DNA from: Nocardioides pocheonensis
GTDB lineage: Bacteria > Actinomycetota > Actinomycetes > Propionibacteriales > Nocardioidaceae
Direction: 5' to 3'
Length of the DNA stretch: 64,000 nucleotides
Assembly: GCF_003725535.1 (NCBI RefSeq)
Contig: NZ_RJSF01000007.1
Coordinates: forward strand, 233 to 64,232
The stretch's first letter is position 1. Every line of letters starts with the position of its first letter. Below the pieces are notes generated by a model. It made no database searches, was not told where the DNA came from, and saw only the letters and a list, made by a program, of their open reading frames with translations. Shown piece after piece: positions 49,890-58,645 of this stretch. The position numbers were made by a program, and so were the translations under genes.

Positions 49890-51011
49890 ATGGCAGCGCG
49901 TACGCTCCCGCCCTTCCGTGCCGACCACGTCGGCAGCCTGCTCCGACCGCCGGCGCTGCTCGACGCGCGGGCCCGTCACCGGGCCGGAGATCTCGACGAC
50001 GCCGGGTTGCGGGAGGCCGAGGACGCGGCGATCCGCGACGTGGTGGCGCTCCAGCGCGACGCAGGCGTCCGCACCGCGACCGACGGCGAGTTCCGTCGCA
50101 CGTCGTGGCACATGGACTTCATCTACCAGCTCGAGGGCGTCGACCCGACCGACCAGAAGCTGGCGGTGCACTTCCACAACAAGGCCGGTGACCTCGACTT
50201 CGAGACCGCGGCACTGAGCGTCCACGACCGGGTGGGACTCGGGCACACGATCTTCGGTGATGCCTTCGAGTTCCTGTCGGGAGTGACGGCCGGCGACCAG
50301 GTGCCGAAGCTGACCATCCCCTCGCCGAACATGGTCCACTACCGCGGCGGCCGGGCGGCGATCGACGCGTCGGTCTACGCCGACCTCGAGCCGTTCTGGG
50401 CGGACCTCACCGCGGCGTACGCAGAGGAGGTCCGCCGTCTCGGGGAGCTCGGCTGCACCTACCTCCAGCTCGACGACACCAGCCTGGCCTACCTCAACGA
50501 CCCGGAGCAGCGCGCGATGGTCGCGGCCCAGGGCGGGGACCCCGAGCACCTGCACGAGCAGTACGTCGCGAACGTCAACGCCGCCATCGCGGGCCGCCCG
50601 GAGGGCATGCGGGTCACCACGCACATGTGCCGCGGCAACTTCCGGTCGTCGTGGGCGGCCGAGGGTGGCTACGACTTCGTGGCCGAGGTGCTCTTCTCGC
50701 AGCTCGACGTGGACGGCTTCTTCCTCGAGTACGACGACGAGCGGTCCGGCGGTTTCGAGCCGCTGCGGTTCGTCCCCGAGGGCAAGCAGGTCGTGCTCGG
50801 CCTGGTGACGACCAAGACCGGCGAGCTCGAGGACAAGGACACGCTGAAGCGGCGCATCGACGAGGCGTCCAAGTACGTCCCGCTCGAGCAGCTCTGCCTC
50901 TCGCCGCAGTGCGGGTTCTCCTCCACCGTCGAGGGCAACGAGCTGACCGAAGAGCAGGAGCGAGCCAAGCTACGGCTGGTCGTCGAGACCGCCGAGGAAG
51001 TCTGGGGGTAG
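49890..51011 (+). CDS. Core-MetE-like zinc methyltransferase (YxjG/YxjH type)
   Basis: 373 aa, the catalytic barrel of cobalamin-independent methionine synthase without the N-terminal half. Zinc ligands are the His and Cys of VTTHMCRGNFRSSW, a Glu in FFLEYDDERSG, and the Cys in LCLSPQCGFSSTVEGNELTE. Such proteins act as methionine synthases in some organisms or transfer other methyl or alkyl groups to thiols. The N-terminus FRADHVGSLLRPPALLDARA is typical of YxjG. It ends three bases before the ALDH gene, so the two form an operon. Confidence 0.85.
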   Translation: MAARTLPPFRADHVGSLLRPPALLDARARHRAGDLDDAGLREAEDAAIRDVVALQRDAGVRTATDGEFRRTSWHMDFIYQLEGVDPTDQKLAVHFHNKAGDLDFETAALSVHDRVGLGHTIFGDAFEFLSGVTAGDQVPKLTIPSPNMVHYRGGRAAIDASVYADLEPFWADLTAAYAEEVRRLGELGCTYLQLDDTSLAYLNDPEQRAMVAAQGGDPEHLHEQYVANVNAAIAGRPEGMRVTTHMCRGNFRSSWAAEGGYDFVAEVLFSQLDVDGFFLEYDDERSGGFEPLRFVPEGKQVVLGLVTTKTGELEDKDTLKRRIDEASKYVPLEQLCLSPQCGFSSTVEGNELTEEQERAKLRLVVETAEEVWG

Positions 51012-51014
51012 GTC

Positions 51015-52475
51015 ATGGCACTACTGGAGGGCGTCGCGTGGGAGGGCAAGGTCTTCAAGGGCGGCGCGTGGACGGACGGCCGCGGCGGCACGTACGCCGT
51101 GGTGGAGCCGGCGACGGGCAGCGAGCTCGGGAAGATGGGCAACGCCGACGCCGAGGACGTCGCGGAGGCCGCTGCCTCGGCCGCCGAGGCACAGAAGGAG
51201 TGGGCCGCGCAGCCGCACACGGTGCGCGCCGCGGTGCTCCGCAAGGCCGGTGACCTGTGGGCCGAGCACGCCGACGAGATCCGCGACTGGAACGTCCGCG
51301 AGGTCGGCGCGATCCCGCCGATGGCGGACTTCGCCATGCACGTGGCGGCCGAGGAGTGCTACCAGGCCGCGTCGCTGCCCGGGCAGCCGATCGGGCAGGT
51401 GCTCCCGAGCGAGCAGCCCCGGCTGTCGATGGCGCGCCAGGTGCCGGCCGGCGTGGTCGCGGTCATCTCGCCGTTCAACGTCCCGATCATCCTGGGCATC
51501 CGGTCGGTGGCTCCCGCGCTCGCACTCGGCAACGCGGTGATCCTCAAGCCCGACCCGCGCACGGCGGTGACCGGCGGCACGATCATGGCGCGGATCTTCG
51601 AGGAGGCCGGGCTGCCCGCCGGCGTGCTCCAGATGCTGCCGGGTGGCAAGGACGTCGGCGAGGCGATGGTGACCGACCCGCACGTCAGGGTCATCTCGTT
51701 CACCGGGTCGACCGCGGTGGGCCGCTCGATCGGCGAGCTCGCCGGGCGGCACCTGAAGCGGGCGCACCTCGAGCTGGGCGGCAACTCCGCGCTGCTGATC
51801 CTCGACGACGCGGACGTCGAGAAGGCAGTCGGGCTCACCGGCTGGGCGTCGTTCCTCAACCAGGGCCAGATCTGCATGACGACGGGCCGCTACTTCGTCG
51901 CGGACGGCATCTACGACGACTTCGTCGACCAGCTGGCCGCCAAGGCCGGCCACCTGCCCGTCGGCGACCCGGCCACGGAGCAGGTCGCGCTGGGCCCGGT
52001 GATCGACGAGCAGTCGCGGGACAAGATCCACGGCCTGGTCACTGCGACCGTGGACCAGGGCGCCCGGCTGGCCGCCGGCGGGGAGTACGACCGGCTCTTC
52101 TACCGGCCGACCGTGCTCGCCGACGTACCACTGACCTCGCCGGCGTTCACCACCGAGATCTTCGGCCCGGTCGCCCCGGTCACCCGCGTGTCGGGCGTCG
52201 ACGAGGCCGTGCGGCTCGCGTCGGAGAGCGACTACGGGCTCTCGCTCGGCATCGTCACCCGCGACGTGATGCGCGGCCTGGCGCTGGCCGAGCAGATCCC
52301 GACCGGCATCGTGCACATCAACGACCAGACCGTGAACGACGAGGCGAACGTCCCCTTCGGCGGCGTCGGCGCCTCCGGGCTGGGCCGGCTCGGCGGCGCG
52401 GCCGCGAACATCGAGGCGTTCACCGAGACCCGCTGGATCACGATGCGAGGGGAGCCGGCGAGCTACCCGTTCTGA
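51015..52475 (+). CDS. Aldehyde dehydrogenase, benzaldehyde-dehydrogenase-like
   Basis: 486 aa. NAD site FTGSTAVGRSIGELAG, Glu in HLELGGNSALLIL, catalytic Cys in NQGQICMTTGRYFV, and the C-terminal VPFGGVGASGLGRLGG. The N-terminus (WEGKVFKGGAWTDGRGGTYA) and IISPFNVP-like motif fit the XylC/benzaldehyde branch. Would oxidise an aromatic aldehyde to the acid. Its place behind a PaaX regulator and a methyl-transfer enzyme suggests catabolism of a methylated or methoxy aromatic; that is inference. Confidence 0.88.
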   Translation: MALLEGVAWEGKVFKGGAWTDGRGGTYAVVEPATGSELGKMGNADAEDVAEAAASAAEAQKEWAAQPHTVRAAVLRKAGDLWAEHADEIRDWNVREVGAIPPMADFAMHVAAEECYQAASLPGQPIGQVLPSEQPRLSMARQVPAGVVAVISPFNVPIILGIRSVAPALALGNAVILKPDPRTAVTGGTIMARIFEEAGLPAGVLQMLPGGKDVGEAMVTDPHVRVISFTGSTAVGRSIGELAGRHLKRAHLELGGNSALLILDDADVEKAVGLTGWASFLNQGQICMTTGRYFVADGIYDDFVDQLAAKAGHLPVGDPATEQVALGPVIDEQSRDKIHGLVTATVDQGARLAAGGEYDRLFYRPTVLADVPLTSPAFTTEIFGPVAPVTRVSGVDEAVRLASESDYGLSLGIVTRDVMRGLALAEQIPTGIVHINDQTVNDEANVPFGGVGASGLGRLGGAAANIEAFTETRWITMRGEPASYPF

Positions 52476-52494
52476 GCCACGTCGTACGACCCGG

Positions 52495-54501
52495 TCAGAA
52501 GCCCCAGCCGACGAGGTGCCAGGCAGCGAGCTGTGCAGCCAGGGCGACCAGCGTGACGGCAAGAGCTGCGTCGTGGGCGCGGACGCGCTGCGTCCACCAG
52601 TGCCGGACGGCGCCGACGGTCAGGAGGCCGGCGAGCGCAACGGCCAGGGCCAGCTCCAGCAGCGGAAGGTGGAGGGCCAGGCGGAAGCCGAGCGGGAATC
52701 CGAACTGACCGAGGAACCCGACCTCGACGAGGGCGGGCAGCAACCGGATCGCCACGACGACGGCGAGCGCGACCACGGCTGCCGTGGTCGCCACGGTGGC
52801 GACGTGACGGCGTCCGAGGCGACCCTCGATCGGCGGGTCGGCTGTCGTGGTCCGGCCGGCGCGGACCCGTCGCCGCCACACGAAGGGCGCCACCAGGAGC
52901 CAGCCCGCGGCTGCGGTCGCGGCGACCGCCAGCAACGCCCATTGCCAGGTGAGCGGGCCGTTCGTGACCGGGTGGAGGTGCAGGCCCCGCCACTGCCGCG
53001 ATCCCGCGCGCAGGTCGAGGGTCTCGCCGTCGTCGGCGATGAACAGGCCCGGGCGGACCTCCGTCAGCCGGTGCCGCACGATCGTCCCGTCCTCACCGGC
53101 GTCGAAGTGCGGCACGCCGTACTGGACGTAGAACCGCGACGGCGGGTCGGTGGGGTCCATCGCGCCGCGTCGCCCGGCGCGGTAGTACTCCGGGTACGCC
53201 GCCCAGCGCTCGGCCTGCTGCCGCGAGTAGGGCACGGCGAGGTCGTCGACCAGCGCAGGCAGGAGGGGCGGCGCCACGAACCGGCCGTCGGGCTCCGGGA
53301 CGTCCTCGCGCGCCGGCAACGCGAGGAGGCGATCGTGGTAGACGCTGCGCGGCTCCGTCACCAGGTCGTGGAGCAGCCCCAGGGCGATCGTGCTCTGCAG
53401 GTCGTGGTCGTCGGCGTTGGTCAGCACGACCACGCCGAGCTGGAGATCGGGGACCCAGTACATGTCCGACAGGAACCCGTTGCCGCCTCCGCCGTGGGAG
53501 AAGAGGTCGAGGTACCCGCCCTGACGCCACACCGACCGCGCGACACCCAGGGCGTATCCGGCCGGCGCACCGGCACGCGGTGCCGGCACCGTGCGCATCT
53601 GCTCCATCAGCGTCCGGTCGAGCAGCGCGCGTCCGTCCACCGTGCCGGCGCCCAGCTGGAAGCGCAGGAACCGGGCGAGGTCGGCCGCGCTCGCCCACAG
53701 GCCACCGGCGCCCATCATCGGGCTGTCCACGGGCGGCCTCACGGAGCCCGAGTGACCGATCGCCCGGTTGTCGGCGGCGTGCACGCGGGCTCGGTCGAAG
53801 GTGCTGCGGCCCATGCCGAGCGGCGCCAGCAGGGAGTCGTGCACGACGTCGGGGAACGGCTTGTCCGAGACCTGCTCGAGGATGCTGGCCGCGAGGTCGA
53901 ACCCGAGGTTGGAGTACGCGTAGCCGGTGCCCACCGGGAACCGCAGCCAGGTGACGGAGATGCTGCGCACGTGCGCGCGGAAGGCGTGCGCCTCCGGCTC
54001 GTAGTTGTTGCCCACCGGCGCCTCGTGGGTGAAGCCCGCCGTGCAGCCGAGCAGCATCCGCAGCGTGATCCGCCGCTCGGGGTGCGCCTCGAAGGCGCTG
54101 TGCACGGTGAAGTCCGGGAGGTACGTCGTGATCGGCACGTCGAGGTCGAGACGACCGGCCTCGACGGCCTGCATCACCGCGGTGGCGGTGAACACCTTCG
54201 ACATCGACTGCACGCTGAAGATCGTGTCGGCCGTGACCGGCGTACCGCCGTGGCGCTCCGTGGTGCCGAAGCCCTGTTGCCAGACCACACCGTCGCCGTC
54301 GACCACCGCCAGCGACAGCCCGGGCACGTTCGCCTCGTCCATGAGGTGGGGGATCGTGCTCCGGTACCTCGCGATGACGGCATCGACGCCGCTGTCCTCT
54401 CGTGGCGGCGCGGTGCGCACAGGCGCCGCTGCCGACGTCATCGTCAGGAGGGCGCTCACAGCGCCGGCGAGCGCGGCACCCACCGACCACCGCCTGGACA
54501 C
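52495..54501 (-). CDS. Exported serine hydrolase (beta-lactamase/PBP-like) with C-terminal membrane domain
   Basis: 668 aa. A signal peptide (VGAALAGAVSALLTMTSAAA) leads into a class C-type domain with SxxK as SMSK (Ser99-Lys102), YSN as the YxN motif, and HGGGGNGF as the third element. After about residue 510 there are several hydrophobic helices, so the catalytic domain faces outside. Probably a D-aminopeptidase, esterase or beta-lactamase-like enzyme. Three GTG codons are adjacent (54507, 54504, 54501); the last is 5-6 bases after CGGAGG and is preferred. Confidence 0.85.
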   Translation of the reverse strand: MSRRWSVGAALAGAVSALLTMTSAAAPVRTAPPREDSGVDAVIARYRSTIPHLMDEANVPGLSLAVVDGDGVVWQQGFGTTERHGGTPVTADTIFSVQSMSKVFTATAVMQAVEAGRLDLDVPITTYLPDFTVHSAFEAHPERRITLRMLLGCTAGFTHEAPVGNNYEPEAHAFRAHVRSISVTWLRFPVGTGYAYSNLGFDLAASILEQVSDKPFPDVVHDSLLAPLGMGRSTFDRARVHAADNRAIGHSGSVRPPVDSPMMGAGGLWASAADLARFLRFQLGAGTVDGRALLDRTLMEQMRTVPAPRAGAPAGYALGVARSVWRQGGYLDLFSHGGGGNGFLSDMYWVPDLQLGVVVLTNADDHDLQSTIALGLLHDLVTEPRSVYHDRLLALPAREDVPEPDGRFVAPPLLPALVDDLAVPYSRQQAERWAAYPEYYRAGRRGAMDPTDPPSRFYVQYGVPHFDAGEDGTIVRHRLTEVRPGLFIADDGETLDLRAGSRQWRGLHLHPVTNGPLTWQWALLAVAATAAAGWLLVAPFVWRRRVRAGRTTTADPPIEGRLGRRHVATVATTAAVVALAVVVAIRLLPALVEVGFLGQFGFPLGFRLALHLPLLELALAVALAGLLTVGAVRHWWTQRVRAHDAALAVTLVALAAQLAAWHLVGWGF

Positions 54502-54680
54502 CACCACCTCCGGAGGAACGACGGGCGAGGGGCACGGCCCAGGGCAGAGGGCCCACCCCCTCTCCCTCCACTGTCCACAGCGCCGGAGGTTTCCCCCAGA
54601 GGACTTGGTCCTGAGGCACGTGCCGGATGCGGGAGGAACAGGGGCGGCGTGACCGCTCGGTCATGGACGACATCCGGTAC

Positions 54681-54716
54681 TTGATTTAACAAGGTAGTGG
54701 GCATAGCCTGTATTCA
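54681..54716 (+). promoter_or_regulatory. Sigma-A-type promoter giving a leaderless padR transcript
   Basis: TTGATT (54681-54686) and TAGCCT (54704-54709) are spaced by 17 bases. The predicted start of transcription, about seven bases past the -10, coincides with the A of the PadR ATG at 54716, and there is no ribosome site in front of that ATG. A leaderless mRNA is thus likely. Confidence 0.5.
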
Positions 54717-55075
54717 TGGCCGAGCACACCCACGACCCGCAGCTGCTGAAGGGAGTGCTGTCCGTCCTGCTGCTGCACCTCCTGGCCGAGGAGGAGTCCT
54801 ACGGGTACGACGTCGTCAGGCGGCTGCACGACGTGGGACTCACCGACGTGCTCGACGGAACCGTCTATCCCGCCCTCGCTCGACTCGAGCGCGAGGGCAG
54901 GATCTCCGCACGACTGGTGGCATCGACCTCGGGGCCGGCGCGCAAGTACTACCGCCCGACGGCAGCCGGCTACGCCGCCCTGGCCGAGGGCATCGCGCAA
55001 TGGAAAGCCCTCGTCGACGTCGTCGGCCGGCGCCTCGCCCAGCCCCTCGATCCCCCTTCCGCGAAAGGCAGTTGA
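54716..55075 (+). CDS. PadR-family transcriptional regulator
   Basis: 119 aa winged-helix protein. The conserved YGYDVVRRLHDVGLTDVLDG and TVYPALARLEREGRISARLV are the DNA-binding helix and wing of PadR proteins, followed by YYRPTAAGYAALAE and a short dimerisation helix. Regulates a nearby transporter or membrane protein in most cases; here the partner is the following gene, one base after its stop. Often autorepressed. Confidence 0.9.
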   Translation: MAEHTHDPQLLKGVLSVLLLHLLAEEESYGYDVVRRLHDVGLTDVLDGTVYPALARLEREGRISARLVASTSGPARKYYRPTAAGYAALAEGIAQWKALVDVVGRRLAQPLDPPSAKGS

Positions 55076-55076
55076 G

Positions 55077-55613
55077 ATGAACGCGAACCTGTCCCCGCTC
55101 GACCGGCTGCGCATCGAACGGTTGGTGTGGAGCCTCGACCAGCAGCTCTACGACCTCCCCCGCGCCAGTCGCATCTCGACCCGCAGGGAGGTGCGGACGA
55201 ACCTGACCGACGCGGCTCGAGAGGTCGGGGTCAGCCAGGCGATCCGCAACGTGGGGAGCAGTCGCGAGCTCGCCGAGGGTTACCTCACCGCGCGCTTCGG
55301 CGACGGCCCCCGTCATTCGTGGCTCGCGGCCGGCGTGTTCCTGATGACCGCGATGCTGCTCACCACGTCCTTCCTCACCGAGATCGTCCTCGCCTACGCA
55401 CGTGGTGTCTCGGATGCCGATCCGCACGCGACCGGCACGTTCAGCTACGACGGGCTCCGGTACTTCCAGACTCAGGTGACCTACACGTTCACCGACGGCA
55501 GCGAGACCCACGTCGGAGGAAGCTTCGGCATCGCCACCTGGGTGCTGCTGCTCGTCGGCACGATCTTCGTCGGTCGGCTCTGGCGGGCGATCCCGGCGTT
55601 CCGGCAACGCTGA
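55077..55613 (+). CDS. Membrane protein with HAAS-like cytoplasmic domain
   Basis: 178 aa. N-terminal 75 residues are helical and charged (LVWSLDQQLYDLPRASRIST, REVRTNLTDAAREVGVSQAI), resembling the HAAS/DUF1700 region that often pairs with PadR regulators. Two hydrophobic helices follow (AGVFLMTAMLLTTSFLTEIV and GIATWVLLLVGTIFVGRLW) with a ~50-residue extracytoplasmic loop. It is co-transcribed with PadR, ATG at 55077. Function unknown. Confidence 0.78.
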   Translation: MNANLSPLDRLRIERLVWSLDQQLYDLPRASRISTRREVRTNLTDAAREVGVSQAIRNVGSSRELAEGYLTARFGDGPRHSWLAAGVFLMTAMLLTTSFLTEIVLAYARGVSDADPHATGTFSYDGLRYFQTQVTYTFTDGSETHVGGSFGIATWVLLLVGTIFVGRLWRAIPAFRQR

Positions 55614-55698
55614 GCGCCCGTTCCGGCGGGAGCGACGCGAGCCGACGCTCTATCGTCGACAGCACGCTCGCGCGACGCCGTCACTCAGGAGGTACGCC

Positions 55699-56304
55699 GT
55701 GCCCGAGACCACGTGCCACATGTCCATGTCGCTCGACGGCTTCGTCGCCGGGCCGGACCAGACCCGTGAGGACCCGCTCGGGAAGCGCGGCATGCAGCTG
55801 CACGCCTGGCACCTGGGGGATCCACGGGCGACCGCGGCCGACGAGCGCGCGAGCGACTGGCTCATGCGCCCGCGGGGCGCGTACGTCATGGGTCGCAACA
55901 TGTTCGGCCCGATCCGCGGCGACTGGGACGAGGAGTGGACCGGCTGGTGGGGACCGGAGCCGCCGTACCACGCGCCGGTGTTCGTGCTGACCCATCACCC
56001 GCACGACCCGATCCCGATGGACGGCGGGACGACGTTCCACTTCGTCACCGACGGGTTCGACGCGGCGTACTCGGCGGCGCGTGAGGCTGCCGGTGACGCG
56101 GGGGTGGACATCGCGGGCGGCGCGTCGACGGTGCGCCAGGCGCTGGTCGCCGGGGTGATCGACGAGCTGACGCTCGACGTCGCGCCGGTCCTGCTCGGCT
56201 CGGGCGAGCGCATCTTCGACGGGGTCGAGTCCTTCGGCTTCGAGCCGGTCGAGGTCCTGCACTCGCCGCTCGCCACGCACATCCGCTACCGCCGCGTCGG
56301 CTGA
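55699..56304 (+). CDS. Dihydrofolate reductase/RibD C-terminal-like reductase
   Basis: 201 aa. Starts MPETTCHMSMSLDGFVAGPD, the RibD_C/DHFR-like N-terminus, with the NADPH-binding loop GGASTVRQALVAGVIDELTL and VAPVLLGSGERIFDG near the end. Proteins of this group are stand-alone reductases of unknown substrate, often called YyaP-like. GTG at 55699 follows AGGAGG six bases upstream. Not the folate DHFR itself. Confidence 0.85.
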   Translation: MPETTCHMSMSLDGFVAGPDQTREDPLGKRGMQLHAWHLGDPRATAADERASDWLMRPRGAYVMGRNMFGPIRGDWDEEWTGWWGPEPPYHAPVFVLTHHPHDPIPMDGGTTFHFVTDGFDAAYSAAREAAGDAGVDIAGGASTVRQALVAGVIDELTLDVAPVLLGSGERIFDGVESFGFEPVEVLHSPLATHIRYRRVG

Positions 56305-56336
56305 CTGCACAGGCGTCGACGGGGTACCTGCTCACC

Positions 56337-56453
56337 ATGAGCCTTCATCCCGACGAGCCGAACGAGGGCCCGCTCATCGAGCCCGACCAGGACCCGATCC
56401 CGCCCGGAGACGATCCCGCGGACGACCCGAGTCCCGAGCCCGACCTGGGCTGA
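56337..56453 (+). CDS. Short acidic Pro/Asp-rich peptide
   Basis: 38 codons: MSLHPDEPNEGPLIEPDQDP, then IPPGDDPADDPSPEPDLG and stop. Strongly acidic, Pro-rich and probably disordered. The GC-rich third codon positions match real genes here, but no strong ribosome site is present. Could be a small regulatory or low-complexity protein. Uncertain as a gene. Confidence 0.4.
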   Translation: MSLHPDEPNEGPLIEPDQDPIPPGDDPADDPSPEPDLG

Positions 56454-56487
56454 CCGGCCCGAACGCCCGGACTCCGCGTCCGCGGCG

Positions 56488-57279
56488 TCAGTGTCCGTGG
56501 CTGACCTTCGCCAGGGCTGCCGCGATCACCGCCGCCGTCGGTTCCGGGGCCTCGTCCGGCAGCAGGAACACGGAGCCCGGGATCGTCACCAGCGTGACGT
56601 TGGCGGCGGCCTCGAGCGTGGCGCGTTCGGCGTCGGTGAGCCCACCGTCGCCCTTCTCGGCGTGGACCACCCACACGGGGCTGCCCGAGGCGGCGAGCTC
56701 CTCGGCGTAGCTCCGCTCGGCGGCGATGTAGTCGAGGTACTCCGCACACAGCCGGACGGCGTCGGCGGTCCGGTTCTGCTTCAGGTCCTCGATCAGCTCC
56801 CGTTTGTGCGGCTGCGGGATGCGGGCAGACCTGACCATCACCGGCATGAGCGTGAGCAGGATCGCCATCGGCCAGCGGCCGACTCGCTGCGACATCCGCA
56901 CGATCGCACGGAAGAACCCGGCTTCTCCCTCGGTCGACAGGCTGATCCCGAGCAGCACGACGGGGCCGCGGAACTCGCCACTCAGCAGCATCTCCAGAGC
57001 AACGCTGGCGCCATGGGAGAAGCCCACGACCACGTCGCAGTGCTGCTCCCTCGCCAGCGCCCCGGCGGCTCTGGCCAGTCCGGGAACCGACACGTCCCCG
57101 GTCAACGGCGCGCCTGCCATGCCGGGCATCGTGGTGGCGACCAGGCGAGCTCCGGACAGCGCACCCTCAGCCATCACCAGGTCGTAGGACCGGGCCGCAT
57201 TGGCTCCTCCCGGAAGGAGCAGGACCGATCGACTTGCTTCCTCTGGTCCCGAGGTCAGAACTTCCCACGCTGCTCTCAT
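56488..57279 (-). CDS. Alpha/beta-hydrolase-fold protein
   Basis: 263 aa. The nucleophile elbow is GFSHGAS (Ser88), with an oxyanion stretch LLPGGANAARSYDL. The usual C-terminal catalytic His motif (PG-x-H-xxxx-E-P-E) reads IPGSVFLLPDEAPEP, with Phe where His is expected, so the triad may be incomplete. The closest shape is an AB-hydrolase of the esterase/haloperoxidase group. Start ATG at 57279. Alone in its strand segment. Confidence 0.78.
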   Translation of the reverse strand: MRAAWEVLTSGPEEASRSVLLLPGGANAARSYDLVMAEGALSGARLVATTMPGMAGAPLTGDVSVPGLARAAGALAREQHCDVVVGFSHGASVALEMLLSGEFRGPVVLLGISLSTEGEAGFFRAIVRMSQRVGRWPMAILLTLMPVMVRSARIPQPHKRELIEDLKQNRTADAVRLCAEYLDYIAAERSYAEELAASGSPVWVVHAEKGDGGLTDAERATLEAAANVTLVTIPGSVFLLPDEAPEPTAAVIAAALAKVSHGH

Positions 57280-57378
57280 GGCTGCCTCCGTACGCGCCGT
57301 CTCCCCTCTGCCTCACGCTAGGACGGGGAAGGCCAGGACGGAACGGCCGAGCGGTGACGAACCGGTGACGCCTCGGGC

Positions 57379-57627
57379 CTAGGAGTAGCGGTGACTCTTG
57401 GCAGCGTGCCCCTGCTCGCGCGTGCACGTGCGGCCGTTCATCGAACGGTGGCCGCACAGCCCGTCGGAGGACGCCGGTGGAGCGTCGGGACGAGCCGCCT
57501 CGGTCTTCTCCGCCCGCACCGCAGGCCTCGTCGCGGACCTCGCCGCGGTCGTGCCGGTGGTCGACGCAGCCGCCCTCTCGTTGTACCGGGCCTCGCGCAT
57601 CGCCCGCATCGCCGCTTCCTTGCTCAT
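57379..57627 (-). CDS. Small hypothetical protein with Cys/His C-terminus
   Basis: 82 aa. N-terminal basic helix (MSKEAAMRAMREARYNERAA), a Thr/Ala-rich linker, then LCGHRSMNGRTCTREQGHAA with a C-H-C-H spacing that could bind zinc. The short tail is AKSHRYS. No known family. The ATG at 57627 is followed by typical codon usage. A conserved actinobacterial small protein is possible. Confidence 0.5.
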   Translation of the reverse strand: MSKEAAMRAMREARYNERAAASTTGTTAARSATRPAVRAEKTEAARPDAPPASSDGLCGHRSMNGRTCTREQGHAAKSHRYS

Positions 57628-57763
57628 TGCGCATTCACCCGGCGAACTCTAGGTGTGCGCACCGACAGGTTCCCGCAGGCGCGGTGACGGAGCAGCCGGG
57701 AACATCCCGGACGTCGCCCGACTTGGGACCAGGAGAGACCGTACGCCGACGCAGGGAGAGCAC

Positions 57764-58624
57764 GTGACCGACAAGATCGCCGCCGCATCCGGGACCTTCA
57801 CGCTGGGCGGTGACCTGCCCGTCGTACGCCTGGGCTACGGCACGATGCAGCTGACCGGCGACGGGGTCTGGGGCCCGCCGCGCGACCACGACGAGGCGAT
57901 CCGCGTGCTGCGTCGGGCGGTCGACCTCGGCATCACGTTCTTCGACACCGCCGACTCCTACGGCCCGTACGTCGCCGAGGACCTGCTCCGCGAGGCGCTG
58001 CACCCGTACGCCGACGAGGTGGTGATCGCGACCAAGGCGGGCCTGACCCGACAGGGTCCCGGCCGATGGACGCCGCTGGGCCAGCCGGCGTACCTGCGCC
58101 AGGAGGTGGAGATGAGCCTGCGTCGCCTCGGGCTCGAGCGGATCGACCTCTTCCAGCTCCACCGGATCGATCCGGCGTACCCGCTGGCCGACCAGGTCGG
58201 TGAGCTGAAGGCGCTCCAGGACGAGGGCAAGATCCGCCACATCGGGCTCTCCGAGGTGTCCGTCGAGCAGCTGCAGGCTGCCCAGCAGACGGCGGGGATC
58301 GTCTCGGTGCAGAACCTCTACAACCTCGCCGACCGCAGCGCCGAGGCCCTGCTCGACCACTGCACCGAGCACGGCATCGGGTTCATCCCGTGGTTCCCGC
58401 TGGCCACCGGGGAGCTCTCCCGCGAGGACGGGCCGCTGGCGGCTGCGGCCGAGGAGCACGACGCGACGCCGTCGCAGCTCGCGCTCGCCTGGCTGCTGCA
58501 GCGCTCGCCGGTGATGCTGCCGATCCCGGGCACCTCCAGCGTCGAGCACCTCGAGTCCAACACGGCCGCGGCCGCGATCGACCTCAACGCCGACGAGCTC
58601 GCGGCGCTGACCGCCGCAGCCTGA
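57764..58624 (+). CDS. Aldo/keto reductase
   Basis: 286 aa. Tetrad residues: Asp in FFDTADSYGPYVA, Tyr in SYG, Lys in IATKAGL, and His in LFQLHRID. NADPH-binding end IPIPGTSSVEHLESN-like segment VMLPIPGTSSVEHLE is present. The GTG at 57764 with GGGAGAG upstream starts MTDKIAAASGTFTLGG. Reduces aldehydes or ketones of unknown identity. Convergent with the araA-linked reductase, the stops being 21 bases apart. Confidence 0.9.
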   Translation: MTDKIAAASGTFTLGGDLPVVRLGYGTMQLTGDGVWGPPRDHDEAIRVLRRAVDLGITFFDTADSYGPYVAEDLLREALHPYADEVVIATKAGLTRQGPGRWTPLGQPAYLRQEVEMSLRRLGLERIDLFQLHRIDPAYPLADQVGELKALQDEGKIRHIGLSEVSVEQLQAAQQTAGIVSVQNLYNLADRSAEALLDHCTEHGIGFIPWFPLATGELSREDGPLAAAAEEHDATPSQLALAWLLQRSPVMLPIPGTSSVEHLESNTAAAAIDLNADELAALTAAA

Positions 58625-58645
58625 ACCCGGAGGTCGGGCGAGCGC

